Below are positions 1 through 7,596 of a stretch of 64,000 bases of DNA, piece by piece (the stretch's first letter is position 1; every line of letters begins with the position of its first letter). The stretch is from positions 2,666,001 through 2,730,000 of the forward strand of contig OZ243949.1 in assembly GCA_965214305.1 (NCBI GenBank), read 5' to 3'. Source of the DNA: Azophilus sp965214305 (GTDB lineage: Bacteria; Pseudomonadota; Gammaproteobacteria; Pseudomonadales; Azotimanducaceae). The translations under genes were made by a program, and so were the position numbers. The notes beneath the pieces are model-generated. The model was not told where the DNA came from, ran no database searches, and worked only from the letters and a program-made list of their open reading frames with translations.

Positions 1-751
1 GGCGCGCTATACCGAGATGCTTGATTGCATAACCCAATTCCGCCGCATAGCCGATGTCTTCGGCGGTCACCCCGGCAATGCCTTCGGTGTAGACGCCGTC
101 CATGCCGAAACCGATATCAAATGCCAGGGCCGCCAGAATCGCCAGTTTGTGCGCGGCATCAATACCTTCCACATCAAAGGTCGGGTCGGCTTCGGCATAG
201 CCTAGCGCCTGCGCCTCCGCCAGGGCATCCTGGAAAGAAGCGCCCTGCTCCGTCATGGCCGTCAAGATGAAATTCGACGTGCCGTTGATAATACCGGCAA
301 CGGTTTGTATCGGAGATGCGGGCAACCCGCGCGTCAGTGCGCCAATGATGGGAATACCGCCCGCAACGGCGGCCTCGAAACCGATTTGACCGCCCCGCGC
401 GGCCGCTTGCGCCAACAACCGATCCCCGTGGCGCGCAATGATCGCCTTGTTGGCGGTCACCACGGATTGACCCTGTGTCAATGCGTCTTCAACCAAGGAC
501 AGTGCCCGGTCTTCACCGCCGATCAGTTCCACCACGACATCGACATCGGCTTCGTGCAAGGTGGCAAGGTCCGTGGAAAACCGGGCACCGGCCAAATCCA
601 GGTCCGCTTTGGGGGTGCGGCTGGCAACCCTTGTGACGACGAACATACGTCCGGCCTGACGTTGCAAGTGATCGCTCTGGTTGCGTATCAATTCGAGAAC
701 GCCCCGGGCAACGGTGCCAAGGCCGGCGATACCGACACGCAGCGGATTCAT
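1..751 (-). CDS. hom: Homoserine dehydrogenase, 3' end cut by window edge
   Basis: NAD(P)-dependent reduction of aspartate semialdehyde to homoserine, the branch point to threonine and methionine; cytosolic. The reading frame opens with MNPLRVGIAGLGTVARG, whose GLGTVARG (residues 10-17) is the nucleotide-binding turn of this family. Further on come TANKALIARHG and the catalytic-domain stretch AGGIPIIGAL, followed by GIINGTSNFILTAM, all typical of homoserine dehydrogenase. About 250 codons are inside the window; the C-terminal part (and any ACT domain) lies beyond position 1. The ATG at 751 begins the conserved fold with no in-frame ATG upstream. It follows dsbC on the same strand with about 50 bases between, the usual xerD-dsbC-hom order of gammaproteobacteria. 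Identification is firm. Confidence 0.93.
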   Translation of the reverse strand, partial: MNPLRVGIAGLGTVARGVLELIRNQSDHLQRQAGRMFVVTRVASRTPKADLDLAGARFSTDLATLHEADVDVVVELIGGEDRALSLVEDALTQGQSVVTANKAIIARHGDRLLAQAAARGGQIGFEAAVAGGIPIIGALTRGLPASPIQTVAGIINGTSNFILTAMTEQGASFQDALAEAQALGYAEADPTFDVEGIDAAHKLAILAALAFDIGFGMDGVYTEGIAGVTAEDIGYAAELGYAIKHLGIAR

Positions 752-803
752 GCCGGGTATCCGCAATGCATCATCGTTTCCCCGGGAGCCCGCGCTCAGA
801 CTC

Positions 804-1595
804 CTAGAGGCCAAGCGCCTCGGCCATGTTCCCGGCGGGCAAATAGCCGGGGATGAGGCGGCCGTCTTCGGTCAACAAAGCCGGTGTGCCGGTGACCCCG
901 AGCCGATTGGCCAAATCCATTTGCGCCATCACCGGGTTGGTACAGGTGCGTTGCGGAATGCTCTCTCCCAGCTTGAGTTCGGTAATGGCTTGTTGCGGGT
1001 CCTCGGCGCACCAGGCCGAAACAATCTTTTGATAGGACTCGGAACCCTCACCCGCGCGGGGATATGCCAGATAACGCACTTCAATACCGAGGGCGTTGAT
1101 CTCGGTCATCTCTTGATGCAACTTGCGGCAATAACCGCAATCCACATCGGTAAACACATTCACATAGGCCTTGCGCTCGCCCACCGGCGAAAAAACGATC
1201 GCATCTTCCTTGCGCAACCCTTCAAGCAAACCGAGACGTCGTTCGGCACGAATGGATTCTGTCAAGTTGACAGGGTTTTCGCCGTCCATGCGATACATAT
1301 CGCCGGCAAACAGAAAACGCCCGTCAATGCTGCTGTAAACAACATTGCCGGGCTTCAATTCCAGCGCCAAAACGCCTTCCATTTCGGTTTCCCGCGCCGA
1401 CTCGATGGGCAATTCGGGCTGTAACGCCCGCATTTTTTCGACCAGCGCATCGCCGGCGTCCGGCAAGGCTTCGTCCGCCAAAGCCGGCATGGTGATGGCC
1501 ACCCCAAGAACGCCGGCAAGGACGGTTCCGGTGAGGCGGGGCTTTGCTGCGGCGATAAGATAAGCGGATAGTTCTGACGATACTGTGCGAATCAT
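804..1595 (-). CDS. dsbC: Periplasmic thiol:disulfide interchange protein DsbC
   Basis: Disulfide bond isomerase of the periplasm, kept reduced by DsbD. The 263-residue product has an N-terminal signal peptide of about 40 residues ending ...TMPALA-DEA, a dimerisation region, and a thioredoxin-fold domain with the active site CGYC at about residues 153-156 and a cis-proline loop VTGTPALL near the end. I chose the ATG at 1595 because GGAGACC stands just upstream; an in-frame ATG ten codons earlier (1625) has no such site. It lies between xerD and hom. The stop codon TAG is part of a CTAG followed by GAGTCT, which matches the terminus of the family B repeat described elsewhere, so the extreme 3' end may have been set by an element end. 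Confidence 0.93.
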   Translation of the reverse strand: MIRTVSSELSAYLIAAAKPRLTGTVLAGVLGVAITMPALADEALPDAGDALVEKMRALQPELPIESARETEMEGVLALELKPGNVVYSSIDGRFLFAGDMYRMDGENPVNLTESIRAERRLGLLEGLRKEDAIVFSPVGERKAYVNVFTDVDCGYCRKLHQEMTEINALGIEVRYLAYPRAGEGSESYQKIVSAWCAEDPQQAITELKLGESIPQRTCTNPVMAQMDLANRLGVTGTPALLTEDGRLIPGYLPAGNMAEALGL

Positions 1596-1796
1596 ATCGG
1601 TCTCCGGATTGTTCTGTGATGCCACGATTAGTGGTGCCCAAGGGCGCAGTGTATCGGTTTCTGGCCCCTGCGGGCATACCGCTGATCATTTCGCATCAGC
1701 GTGGCTCAGACTTCCAGTCGGCATGGCTCGCCAACTTCCGACCGCAGACGTTACCGCACACAGCAGTGCCGGATTCCCGAACCCGATTCCGGCAAG

Positions 1797-1907
1797 AGCG
1801 GGTCTGTGGGGTTTCCCTTGCCGCGCTGGGCGCCTTCTTCCTGCTTATGCGAGAGAGGGCATGGAGCAAGCTGAACGGCGCGGCAAGGGAAACCCCACAG
1901 ACCCGCT
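1797..1907. repeat. Family A palindromic repeat, copy 1 (30-bp perfect arms)
   Basis: Between dsbC and xerD a 30-base arm (1797-1826, starting AGCGGGTCTGTGGGG) is followed by a 51-base loop and its exact reverse complement (1878-1907). The loop contains GCTTATGCGAGAGAGGGC, found in related form in the other A copies. Conserved sequence seems to continue to a TTTAAA about 20 bases after the right arm. The rest of the gap 1626-1954 shows no convincing gene; short open frames across the element are by-products of its palindromic sequence. Confidence 0.85.
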
Positions 1908-1954
1908 CGCCGCAATTGGTACGTTTAAATTCCCGCTTCACGCCAGCCCGCATA

Positions 1955-2827
1955 TCAGCCACGGGGATGGTGCGAACGGTGCAATTCCTTGAGCCGCGCT
2001 TGGGCGATGTGGGTATAAATCTGGGTGGTGGAGAGGTCCGCGTGGCCGAGCATCATTTGCACCGCCCGTAAGTCGGCCCCGTGGTTAAGCAGGTGGGTGG
2101 CGAAGGCGTGACGCAAGGTGTGCGGTGAAATAGAGCCTTGCATGCCCGCCTTGAGCGCGTAGCGCTTGACGGCATGCCAAAACGTCTGGCGGGTCATAGC
2201 CCGCCCGCGACGGCTCGGGAACAAGGCTTCCGTCCTATCGCCGCACAACTCGCTGCGGCCCTCGCGAACAAAGCGCGCAACCCAGTGTAGCGCCTCTTCT
2301 CCGACGGGCACCAAACGTTCCTTGCCGCCCTTGCCGACCACACGCACAACGCCTTGGCGCAGGTTGATTGAGACGCTGCCCAAGGACACCAGTTCGGAAA
2401 TGCGCAAACCCGTCGCGTACAGCAATTCCAACATGGCGCGGTCGCGCAAGCCAATGGCGGTGTCGGTGTTCGGTGCCCGCAGCAGGGCAACCACCTCGGC
2501 CTCGCTCAAGGCACCGGGGAGGCGCTGGCCGAGCTTGGGATGTTCGATGTGCGTGGCTGGATCCCGGGCAATCCGGCCCCTCGCCAAGCTGTGCCGATAA
2601 AAACCTTTAACGCAGGAAAGCCAGCGGGCGGAACTGGATGTGCGATAGCCGCCACGGTAACGCTTGGCCAGGGCACCCAACAGATCGGGCTCGGAAACCT
2701 CCAAAAGATCCTTGCCCACCTCGGTGGCCAAAGCTCGGAGGTCACGCCGATACGCCGACAGGGTATTGTCGCTCAAGCCCTTCTCAAGCCAAATCTCGTC
2801 GATGTATTGATCGATCGCGTCATTCAC
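1955..2827 (-). CDS. xerD: Tyrosine recombinase XerD
   Basis: Site-specific recombinase that resolves chromosome dimers at dif together with XerC, under FtsK control. At 290 residues it has the usual XerD length. The N-terminal SAM-like core-binding domain covers about residues 1-90. The catalytic domain carries the complete tyrosine recombinase set: Arg142 in ATGLRISEL, Lys166 in VVGKGGKE, His236-x-x-Arg239 in SPHTLRHAFATH, His262 in MMLGHADLSTTQIY and the nucleophile Tyr271. XerD rather than XerC is supported by the dsbC and hom neighbours. ATG at 2827 fits the family N-terminus. It is separated from rplS by about 80 bases on the same strand. Confidence 0.93.
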   Translation of the reverse strand: MNDAIDQYIDEIWLEKGLSDNTLSAYRRDLRALATEVGKDLLEVSEPDLLGALAKRYRGGYRTSSSARWLSCVKGFYRHSLARGRIARDPATHIEHPKLGQRLPGALSEAEVVALLRAPNTDTAIGLRDRAMLELLYATGLRISELVSLGSVSINLRQGVVRVVGKGGKERLVPVGEEALHWVARFVREGRSELCGDRTEALFPSRRGRAMTRQTFWHAVKRYALKAGMQGSISPHTLRHAFATHLLNHGADLRAVQMMLGHADLSTTQIYTHIAQARLKELHRSHHPRG

Positions 2828-2907
2828 GGGGCCGCTCTATCCGGTAAGCATCGGGTATCGCTCAGTGCGGTGGTGCATCGGCATACGCCAGGCGCCGCTG
2901 GCCAGGT

Positions 2908-3258
2908 TTAAACCTTCTCTTTGATGCGGGCCGAACGTCCGGAGCGCTGACGCAGATAGTAGAGCTTCGCCTTGCGCACATCGCCGCGCCGTTTGACGGT
3001 GATCGAGTCGATCAAGGGGCTGTGCGTCTGAAAGGTACGCTCGACACCCACACCGTGAGAGATCTTGCGCAAGGTAAAGGAAGAATTGAGGCCGCGGTTG
3101 CGTTTGGCAATGACGACGCCCTCGAACGCCTGCAAGCGCTCGCGAGTGCCTTCGCGAACCTTGACTAGAACAACGAGTGTATCCCCGGCGGAGAAATCGG
3201 GAATATCGGCCCTGATCTGCTCGTTTTCGATTTCCTCAAGAATTTTGTTTCTACGCAT
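2908..3258 (-). CDS. rplS: 50S ribosomal protein L19
   Basis: Large-subunit protein located at the 30S-50S interface. The 116-residue product shows the L19 signatures: an N-terminal helix, PDFSAGDTLVVLVKVREG, and the basic stretch RKISHGVGVERTFQTHSP followed by the C-terminal KLYYLRQRSGRSARIKEK. Length is normal. It is the last gene of the conserved rpsP-rimM-trmD-rplS operon, 56 bases after trmD. The ATG at 3258 is preceded on the minus strand by an AGGAG-like sequence (CGAGGAGATGCAAG). Confidence 0.96.
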   Translation of the reverse strand: MRRNKILEEIENEQIRADIPDFSAGDTLVVLVKVREGTRERLQAFEGVVIAKRNRGLNSSFTLRKISHGVGVERTFQTHSPLIDSITVKRRGDVRKAKLYYLRQRSGRSARIKEKV

Positions 3259-3314
3259 CTTGCATCTCCTCGTTCGGTTTTTTGCCTGTGCCCGTCGCCG
3301 CCGCGCCGCCCGGT

Positions 3315-4058
3315 TTATTCGCCTTGGTCGTCTCGCAACGCCTCGTCCAGCAAGGCCTCTTCCGTATCGGAAAGTGGGCGGTTAGCCAACAGATCGGGCC
3401 GGCGTTGCCAAGTGCGACGCAGGGCCTGGGCACGCCGCCATTGCGCTACCGCCGCATGGTCGCCACTCAGCAAAATGCCGGGTACTTTGCGGCCGCCCAC
3501 CGTTTCGGGGCGCGTATAGTGCGGATATTCGAGCAATCCATCAAGATGCGATTCGCTGGCGGCGGACGCACTGTTGCCCAAAGTGCCCGGCAACAGACGC
3601 GACATGCCATCAATCAATACCATGGCCGGCAACTCACCGCCGGATAGCACATAGTCGCCAATCGAAACCTCCTCATCGACCGCCAGTTCCAGCACCCGCT
3701 CGTCGATCCCTTCATAGCGGCCCGCAACCAGAACCAGGCTCGGCAGCGCCGCAAGGCTCTCGACGCCCGCTTGATCAAGGCGTGTGCCCTGGGGCGAGAG
3801 ACAAACCACCCTGGGTACCGTTGGTGCCCGCTGTCTTGCTGACTCGATGCTGGCCAACAGGGGCTCTGCCATCATCACCATACCGGCACCGCCGCCGTAG
3901 GGACGATCATCCACTGTGCCGTGGCGGTCTGTGGCGTGGTCGCGGGGGTTGAATACCTCGATGGCCAACCCACCCCGCCGCACCGCTCGCCCCAATACGC
4001 CGAAGGAGGCGACGCTCTCGATCAACTCGGGGAAAAGGCTGATGACGGCTATCCACAT
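3315..4058 (-). CDS. trmD: tRNA (guanine-37-N1)-methyltransferase
   Basis: SPOUT-class methyltransferase that makes m1G37 next to the anticodon and so prevents +1 frameshifting; homodimer, uses S-adenosylmethionine. The 247-residue protein begins MWIAVISLFPELIE and contains the knotted cofactor site: DDRPYGGGAGMVMM, then LVAGRYEGIDERV, then SIGDYVLSGGELPAMV. The C-terminal helical domain carries GLLEYPHYTRPETVGG, the tRNA-contact linker of TrmD. It follows rimM by 18 bases in the ribosomal operon. Confidence 0.96.
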   Translation of the reverse strand: MWIAVISLFPELIESVASFGVLGRAVRRGGLAIEVFNPRDHATDRHGTVDDRPYGGGAGMVMMAEPLLASIESARQRAPTVPRVVCLSPQGTRLDQAGVESLAALPSLVLVAGRYEGIDERVLELAVDEEVSIGDYVLSGGELPAMVLIDGMSRLLPGTLGNSASAASESHLDGLLEYPHYTRPETVGGRKVPGILLSGDHAAVAQWRRAQALRRTWQRRPDLLANRPLSDTEEALLDEALRDDQGE

Positions 4059-4076
4059 CTTGAATTGACGCTGCCC

Positions 4077-4589
4077 TCAGTCAACATCCGTCCAATCGAC
4101 ACGCAGCAATTTTTGATCGGGTAGCACCTCGGTGACAAATTGTCGCACGAAGGGAATGAGCCGCTGCTGCTCGCCGCTGACCACGAGCACATCATGTGCG
4201 CCGGTTTCGATCAGCCACTGCACAACGCCGAGCGGCGTTCCGTCGCCATTCACCACACAAAGGCCGATCAGGTCGCGCCAATAATATTCCCCGGCTTGCG
4301 CTGGCGGAAAACTCGAAGCCAACACACCGATTTCGCTGCCGCCGACTGCCGAGGCCGCATCGCGATCCGCAATGTCGGCAAGGCGAGCCACGAATCCGTC
4401 GCCGTGCATGCGTATTTCGCGCACATCAACGGCATCCCATACCCCGGCGCGACACAGATACCAAGGCCTGTAGCGCAAAAGATTTTCGGGGGGGACGGTA
4501 TAGGAGATCAGACGCACCCAGCCAGACACCCCGTAAGCGCCACCGATGCGGCCGACGACAACCGGTTGCTCGGCCTTTGGATGGGTCAG
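4077..4589 (-). CDS. rimM: Ribosome maturation factor RimM, probably starting at CTG
   Basis: 16S rRNA processing factor that binds S19 during 30S assembly. The family begins with a conserved beta strand of the type VGRIGGxxGVxGxV. Here that strand (VVVGRIGGAYGVSGWV) is encoded upstream of every in-frame ATG; the first GTG at 4529 would delete it. Between the in-frame TGA inside rpsP and the conserved strand the only plausible initiator is CTG at 4589, overlapping the rpsP stop as CTGA. From there the protein is 170 residues, the normal length. The C-terminal PRC-barrel contains the conserved YYWRDLIGLCV. Either a rare CTG start or a sequence error explains the layout; the gene itself is certain. 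Confidence 0.88.
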   Translation of the reverse strand: MTHPKAEQPVVVGRIGGAYGVSGWVRLISYTVPPENLLRYRPWYLCRAGVWDAVDVREIRMHGDGFVARLADIADRDAASAVGGSEIGVLASSFPPAQAGEYYWRDLIGLCVVNGDGTPLGVVQWLIETGAHDVLVVSGEQQRLIPFVRQFVTEVLPDQKLLRVDWTDVD

Positions 4590-5032
4590 TTTTGCTCAGC
4601 CGCGCCGTCGGCGGCGGCGGATTTGTCGCTGGGTTGAGCGGCATCGGTCGCCTGATCCGCCGCATCGACGGCATCCGTCGAAGCATCCGCCGTTGCGTTG
4701 CTTGTTTCGCTGGTTGCAACGGCATCGGTAGATTGATCGCTTGCCCTAACCTCGGGTGCCGCAGTATCACCGGATGCCGGGGTCGCGGCTTGTGCGCGTG
4801 CCCGCTTAATTAGCTTGCGTACCCGATCTGAAGGTTGCGCTCCCACGGCTAGCCAATGATCGACTCTGGCAAGATCAATACGCAGCGTTTCACTGTGCCC
4901 CCGGGCAATGGGATTGAAGAATCCGACGCGCTCAATGAAACGGCCATCCCGAGGCGCGGCGCGATCCGTTACCGTGACGTGGTAGAACGGATTCTTCTTG
5001 GCACCCTGCCGCGCCAGCCGAATCGTTACCAT
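4586..5032 (-). CDS. rpsP: 30S ribosomal protein S16 with long acidic Ala/Asp-rich tail
   Basis: Small-subunit assembly protein. Residues 1-80 are ordinary S16: MVTIRLARQGAKKNPFYHV, then RDGRFIERVGFFNP, then the helix RVDHWLAVGAQPSDRVRKL. After about residue 85 the protein continues for some 63 residues in a low-complexity Ala/Asp/Thr/Ser tail (repeated TDA, DAADQATDAA, AADGAAEQN), nearly doubling the usual 82-residue length. ATG 5032 has GAGGG about ten bases upstream; an in-frame ATG at 5065 is less likely because it precedes the invariant MVTIRL start. First gene of the rpsP-rimM-trmD-rplS operon; its stop overlaps the rimM start. Confidence 0.93.
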   Translation of the reverse strand: MVTIRLARQGAKKNPFYHVTVTDRAAPRDGRFIERVGFFNPIARGHSETLRIDLARVDHWLAVGAQPSDRVRKLIKRARAQAATPASGDTAAPEVRASDQSTDAVATSETSNATADASTDAVDAADQATDAAQPSDKSAAADGAAEQN

Positions 5033-5063
5033 TATCTGCAAACCCTCAAGCGAAAGGCGCGAC

Positions 5064-5092
5064 ATTCTAATCGCGTGATCCGGGGAAAACTA
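5064..5092 (-). promoter_or_regulatory. Possible promoter of the rpsP operon
   Basis: Reading the minus strand, TAGAAT (5069-5064) is a good -10 box, 17 bases from a weak -35 (TAGTTT, 5092-5087). A transcript would start near 5057, about 25 bases before the rpsP ATG. The -35 lies 26 bases from the end of a family B repeat. Weak prediction by eye. Confidence 0.3.
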
Positions 5093-5117
5093 GCCTGCCT
5101 AAATTAGGCAGAGGCTG

Positions 5118-5284
5118 CTAGGAGCCTCTGCCTGCGGAATTCGCGGCTGCAAATCCGCTCTCATCCGCCCCGTCGGCCGCTCGATTTCGTTGCATATGGC
5201 ATGATATTCGCCTCAATCGACCGGCCGACGGGACGACGATAGCGAATTTTCGCTTTCGCGACTTCCGCAGGCAGAGGCCCCTAG
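5118..5284. repeat. Family B element, full copy (167 bp, CTAG-bounded)
   Basis: Fills most of the ffh-rpsP gap. It starts CTAGGAGCCTCTGCCTGCGG and, read from the other end, CTAGGGGCCTCTGCCTGCGG, so it has terminal inverted repeats of about 27 bases (with GGAATTCGCG against GGAAGTCGCG following). The core includes GTTGCATATGGCATGATATT and GACCGGCCGACGGG. The closing CTAG (5281-5284) contains the ffh stop codon. It has no coding capacity. The same length and layout recur at 21272-21438 in the opposite orientation. Just outside the left end, GGCAGAGGCTGCTAG mirrors the terminus and makes a local hairpin. Confidence 0.85.
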
Positions 5285-6657
5285 CGCCGCCGTATTCGCG
5301 GATGCGCTTTCGCACCCTGCAAGCCGCGCATCATATTCTGCATATTGCGCACGCCGCCCTTGCGGGTCACCTTCTTCATCGTTTTTTGCATCTGGCGATG
5401 CTGCCTGAGTAGGCGATTAACCTCGGCAATCTGCACGCCGCTGCCGCGGGCGATACGCTGTTTGCGCGAGCCATTGATGAGATCGGGAAAGCGGCGCTCT
5501 TTCGGCGTCATGGAGTCGATAATGACGGCAAATCGCCGAAACATGCCGTCATCAAGACGAGACTGAGCGGCGGGCGGCAGGTTTTGCGCACCCGGTAGCT
5601 TTTCCAGAAGATTACCGACACCGCCCATGTTGGCCATTTGGTGCAATTGATCGCGGAAATCCTCCAAGTCGAAGCGCTGCTTACGAGTCAGCTTTTTTAC
5701 CAAGCGATCCGCTTTGCGCCGGTCCACCTTGCGCTCCGCCTCTTCGATGAGGCTGAGCAAGTCGCCCATGCCCAAAATGCGTGAAGCGAGGCGGTCGGGA
5801 TGAAAGGGTTCCAGGGCGTCGGGCCGTTCGCCCGTACCGATGAATTTGATCGGTTTGCCGGTAATGTATCGAACCGACAGCGCCGCACCGCCGCGGGCAT
5901 CGCCGTCGGCCTTGGCCAGCACCACCCCGGTGAGGTCGAGGGCCTCGTCGAAAGCCTTGGCGGTGTTGGCTGCATCCTGGCCGGTCATGGCATCCACCAC
6001 AAACAGCGTTTCAATGGGCTTCAGCGTTTGCTGCAGGGCGCTGATTTCCCGCATCATCTCCGCATCCACCGCCAGGCGACCGGCGGTGTCCACAATCAGC
6101 ACATCGTCGAGTTGCCGACGGGCCTGTTCAACGGCACGGGTGGCAATGGCAAGGGGCTGCTCTTGGGCGGACGAGTCGATGAAGTGCGCGCCCACCTCAC
6201 CGGCCAAGGTACGCAGTTGTTCAATAGCGGCGGGACGGTAGACATCGGCGCTAACCAGGGCGACCTTCTTGCGCTGCCTTTCCTTGAGAAAACCGGCGAG
6301 CTTGGCGGCGGTTGTGGTTTTGCCCGCCCCCTGCAAACCGGCCATTAGAATCACCGCGGGTGGACTTGTCGCCAGATTCAGCGCATCGTTTGCGCGGCCC
6401 ATCACCTCGATCAGTTCTTCGTGGACGATCTTGACGAAGGCTTCGCCGGGATTCAGGGAAGCCGCGACAACCTGGCCGACGGCCCGTTCGCGCACTTTGT
6501 CGGTAAATGACCTGACCACCGGCAGCGCAACATCCGCCTCCAGCAGTGCCGTGCGCACGTCCCGCATCGCGGCGGCCATGTTGGCATCCGTTAGACGCCC
6601 TTTGCCTGTCAGGCCACGCAGGGTGTTGCCAAGACGTTCAGAAAGGCTATCGAACAT
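5281..6657 (-). CDS. ffh: Signal recognition particle protein Ffh (SRP54)
   Basis: GTPase that, with 4.5S RNA, binds signal sequences of nascent inner-membrane proteins and docks with FtsY. The 458-residue protein has the N domain (residues 1-90), the G domain with GLQGAGKTT (107-115), DTAGR (190-194), AKADGDARGG (about 248-257) and the closing GTGE (274-277), and a Met-rich M domain with MKKVTRKGGVRNMQNMMRG near the C-terminus. MFDSLSERL at 6657 is the family start. The last codons run up to the family B repeat: the TAG stop lies in the terminal CTAG of that element. Confidence 0.96.
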   Translation of the reverse strand: MFDSLSERLGNTLRGLTGKGRLTDANMAAAMRDVRTALLEADVALPVVRSFTDKVRERAVGQVVAASLNPGEAFVKIVHEELIEVMGRANDALNLATSPPAVILMAGLQGAGKTTTAAKLAGFLKERQRKKVALVSADVYRPAAIEQLRTLAGEVGAHFIDSSAQEQPLAIATRAVEQARRQLDDVLIVDTAGRLAVDAEMMREISALQQTLKPIETLFVVDAMTGQDAANTAKAFDEALDLTGVVLAKADGDARGGAALSVRYITGKPIKFIGTGERPDALEPFHPDRLASRILGMGDLLSLIEEAERKVDRRKADRLVKKLTRKQRFDLEDFRDQLHQMANMGGVGNLLEKLPGAQNLPPAAQSRLDDGMFRRFAVIIDSMTPKERRFPDLINGSRKQRIARGSGVQIAEVNRLLRQHRQMQKTMKKVTRKGGVRNMQNMMRGLQGAKAHPRIRRR

Positions 6658-6798
6658 ATCGGTCTCGTCGGGGGAACTTGCGAATTATAGAAGGAAATAC
6701 CTGTTGGTGACTCGGATATCTCCCCGACCGCAGGGGTGGGGAGAGAAAGGGAGTGGAACGAACTGAACAGGCCCCAAGAGGAGCGCCGCGGGCCCGCC

Positions 6799-7578
6799 TT
6801 ATCCGCAAGTATCCGGTAATACAACATTGTCGATGAGCCGAACGGGGCCATGCAGCCCGGCAACGGACGCCGCCGCAAAACGGCGGTTAAAGCGGGAGAT
6901 GACGTAGTCGACGTCGAATCCAAGCGCTTCGAGTTGGTTGGCCACCGCCTGATCGGTTTGAGATGAACCCAGCAACTCATGCAGGCGCGGCGCGAGTGCC
7001 CGGCTGGCGGCGGTGAGCAGTGCATTGCGCGAACTCAAGGCCAATCCATCCGCCTCGCGAACGGTCGCGCAGGGCACGATATCAACATCCAGAAAAAAGG
7101 CTTCGGTCATGCCGCGAATCAGCAAACACTGTTGATAGTCCTTCTCGCCGAAGTAGGCCCGCTTGGGGCACACCAGATTCAACAACTTCATAACCACTGT
7201 AAGCACACCGGTGAAATGGCCGGGACGATGGGCACCGCAGAGTTCACCGCCGAACTCGGTTTCTTCAATTCGATAGCGATAGCCGTCGGCGTACAGCCCC
7301 TCCCTGGAGGGAAGCAGAACCTGGTCCACACCGAGTGCATCGCAACACTCAAGGTCCTTATCGATTTCCCCCGGATAGGCGGCCAAGTCATCCTGATTGT
7401 CGAACTGGGTCGGATTGACGTAGATGCTGGCAACCGTGATGTCATTCTCTGCAACGCTGCGCTGCAATAAGGCTGCATGGCCAGCGTGTAGAGCGCCCAT
7501 CGTCGGTACAAAACCGATGGCGCCCGTCAGGGCAGCCCGCACCCTGCGCCAATCAGCCAGCGTTTTGGAGACTTGCAT
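6799..7578 (-). CDS. panC: Pantothenate synthetase (pantoate-beta-alanine ligase)
   Basis: Joins pantoate and beta-alanine with ATP to give pantothenate, the vitamin precursor of CoA. The 259-residue protein has the nucleotidyl-transferase motif FVPTMGALHAGH (residues 23-34, with His31 and His34), SIYVNPTQF, FGEKDYQQ for pantoate and beta-alanine binding, and TVREADGLALSSRN, the KMSKS-like loop. Slightly shorter than the E. coli enzyme but complete. It starts 18 bases after the panB stop on the same strand, so panBC form an operon. The 140 bases between panC and ffh show no gene. Confidence 0.94.
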   Translation of the reverse strand: MQVSKTLADWRRVRAALTGAIGFVPTMGALHAGHAALLQRSVAENDITVASIYVNPTQFDNQDDLAAYPGEIDKDLECCDALGVDQVLLPSREGLYADGYRYRIEETEFGGELCGAHRPGHFTGVLTVVMKLLNLVCPKRAYFGEKDYQQCLLIRGMTEAFFLDVDIVPCATVREADGLALSSRNALLTAASRALAPRLHELLGSSQTDQAVANQLEALGFDVDYVISRFNRRFAAASVAGLHGPVRLIDNVVLPDTCG

Positions 7579-7596
7579 TGAGGGGAATATTGAACT

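Noticed and set aside
5118..5284. CRISPR array
   Set aside because: The repeats are dispersed palindromes, not direct repeats with regular spacers, and no cas genes are present.
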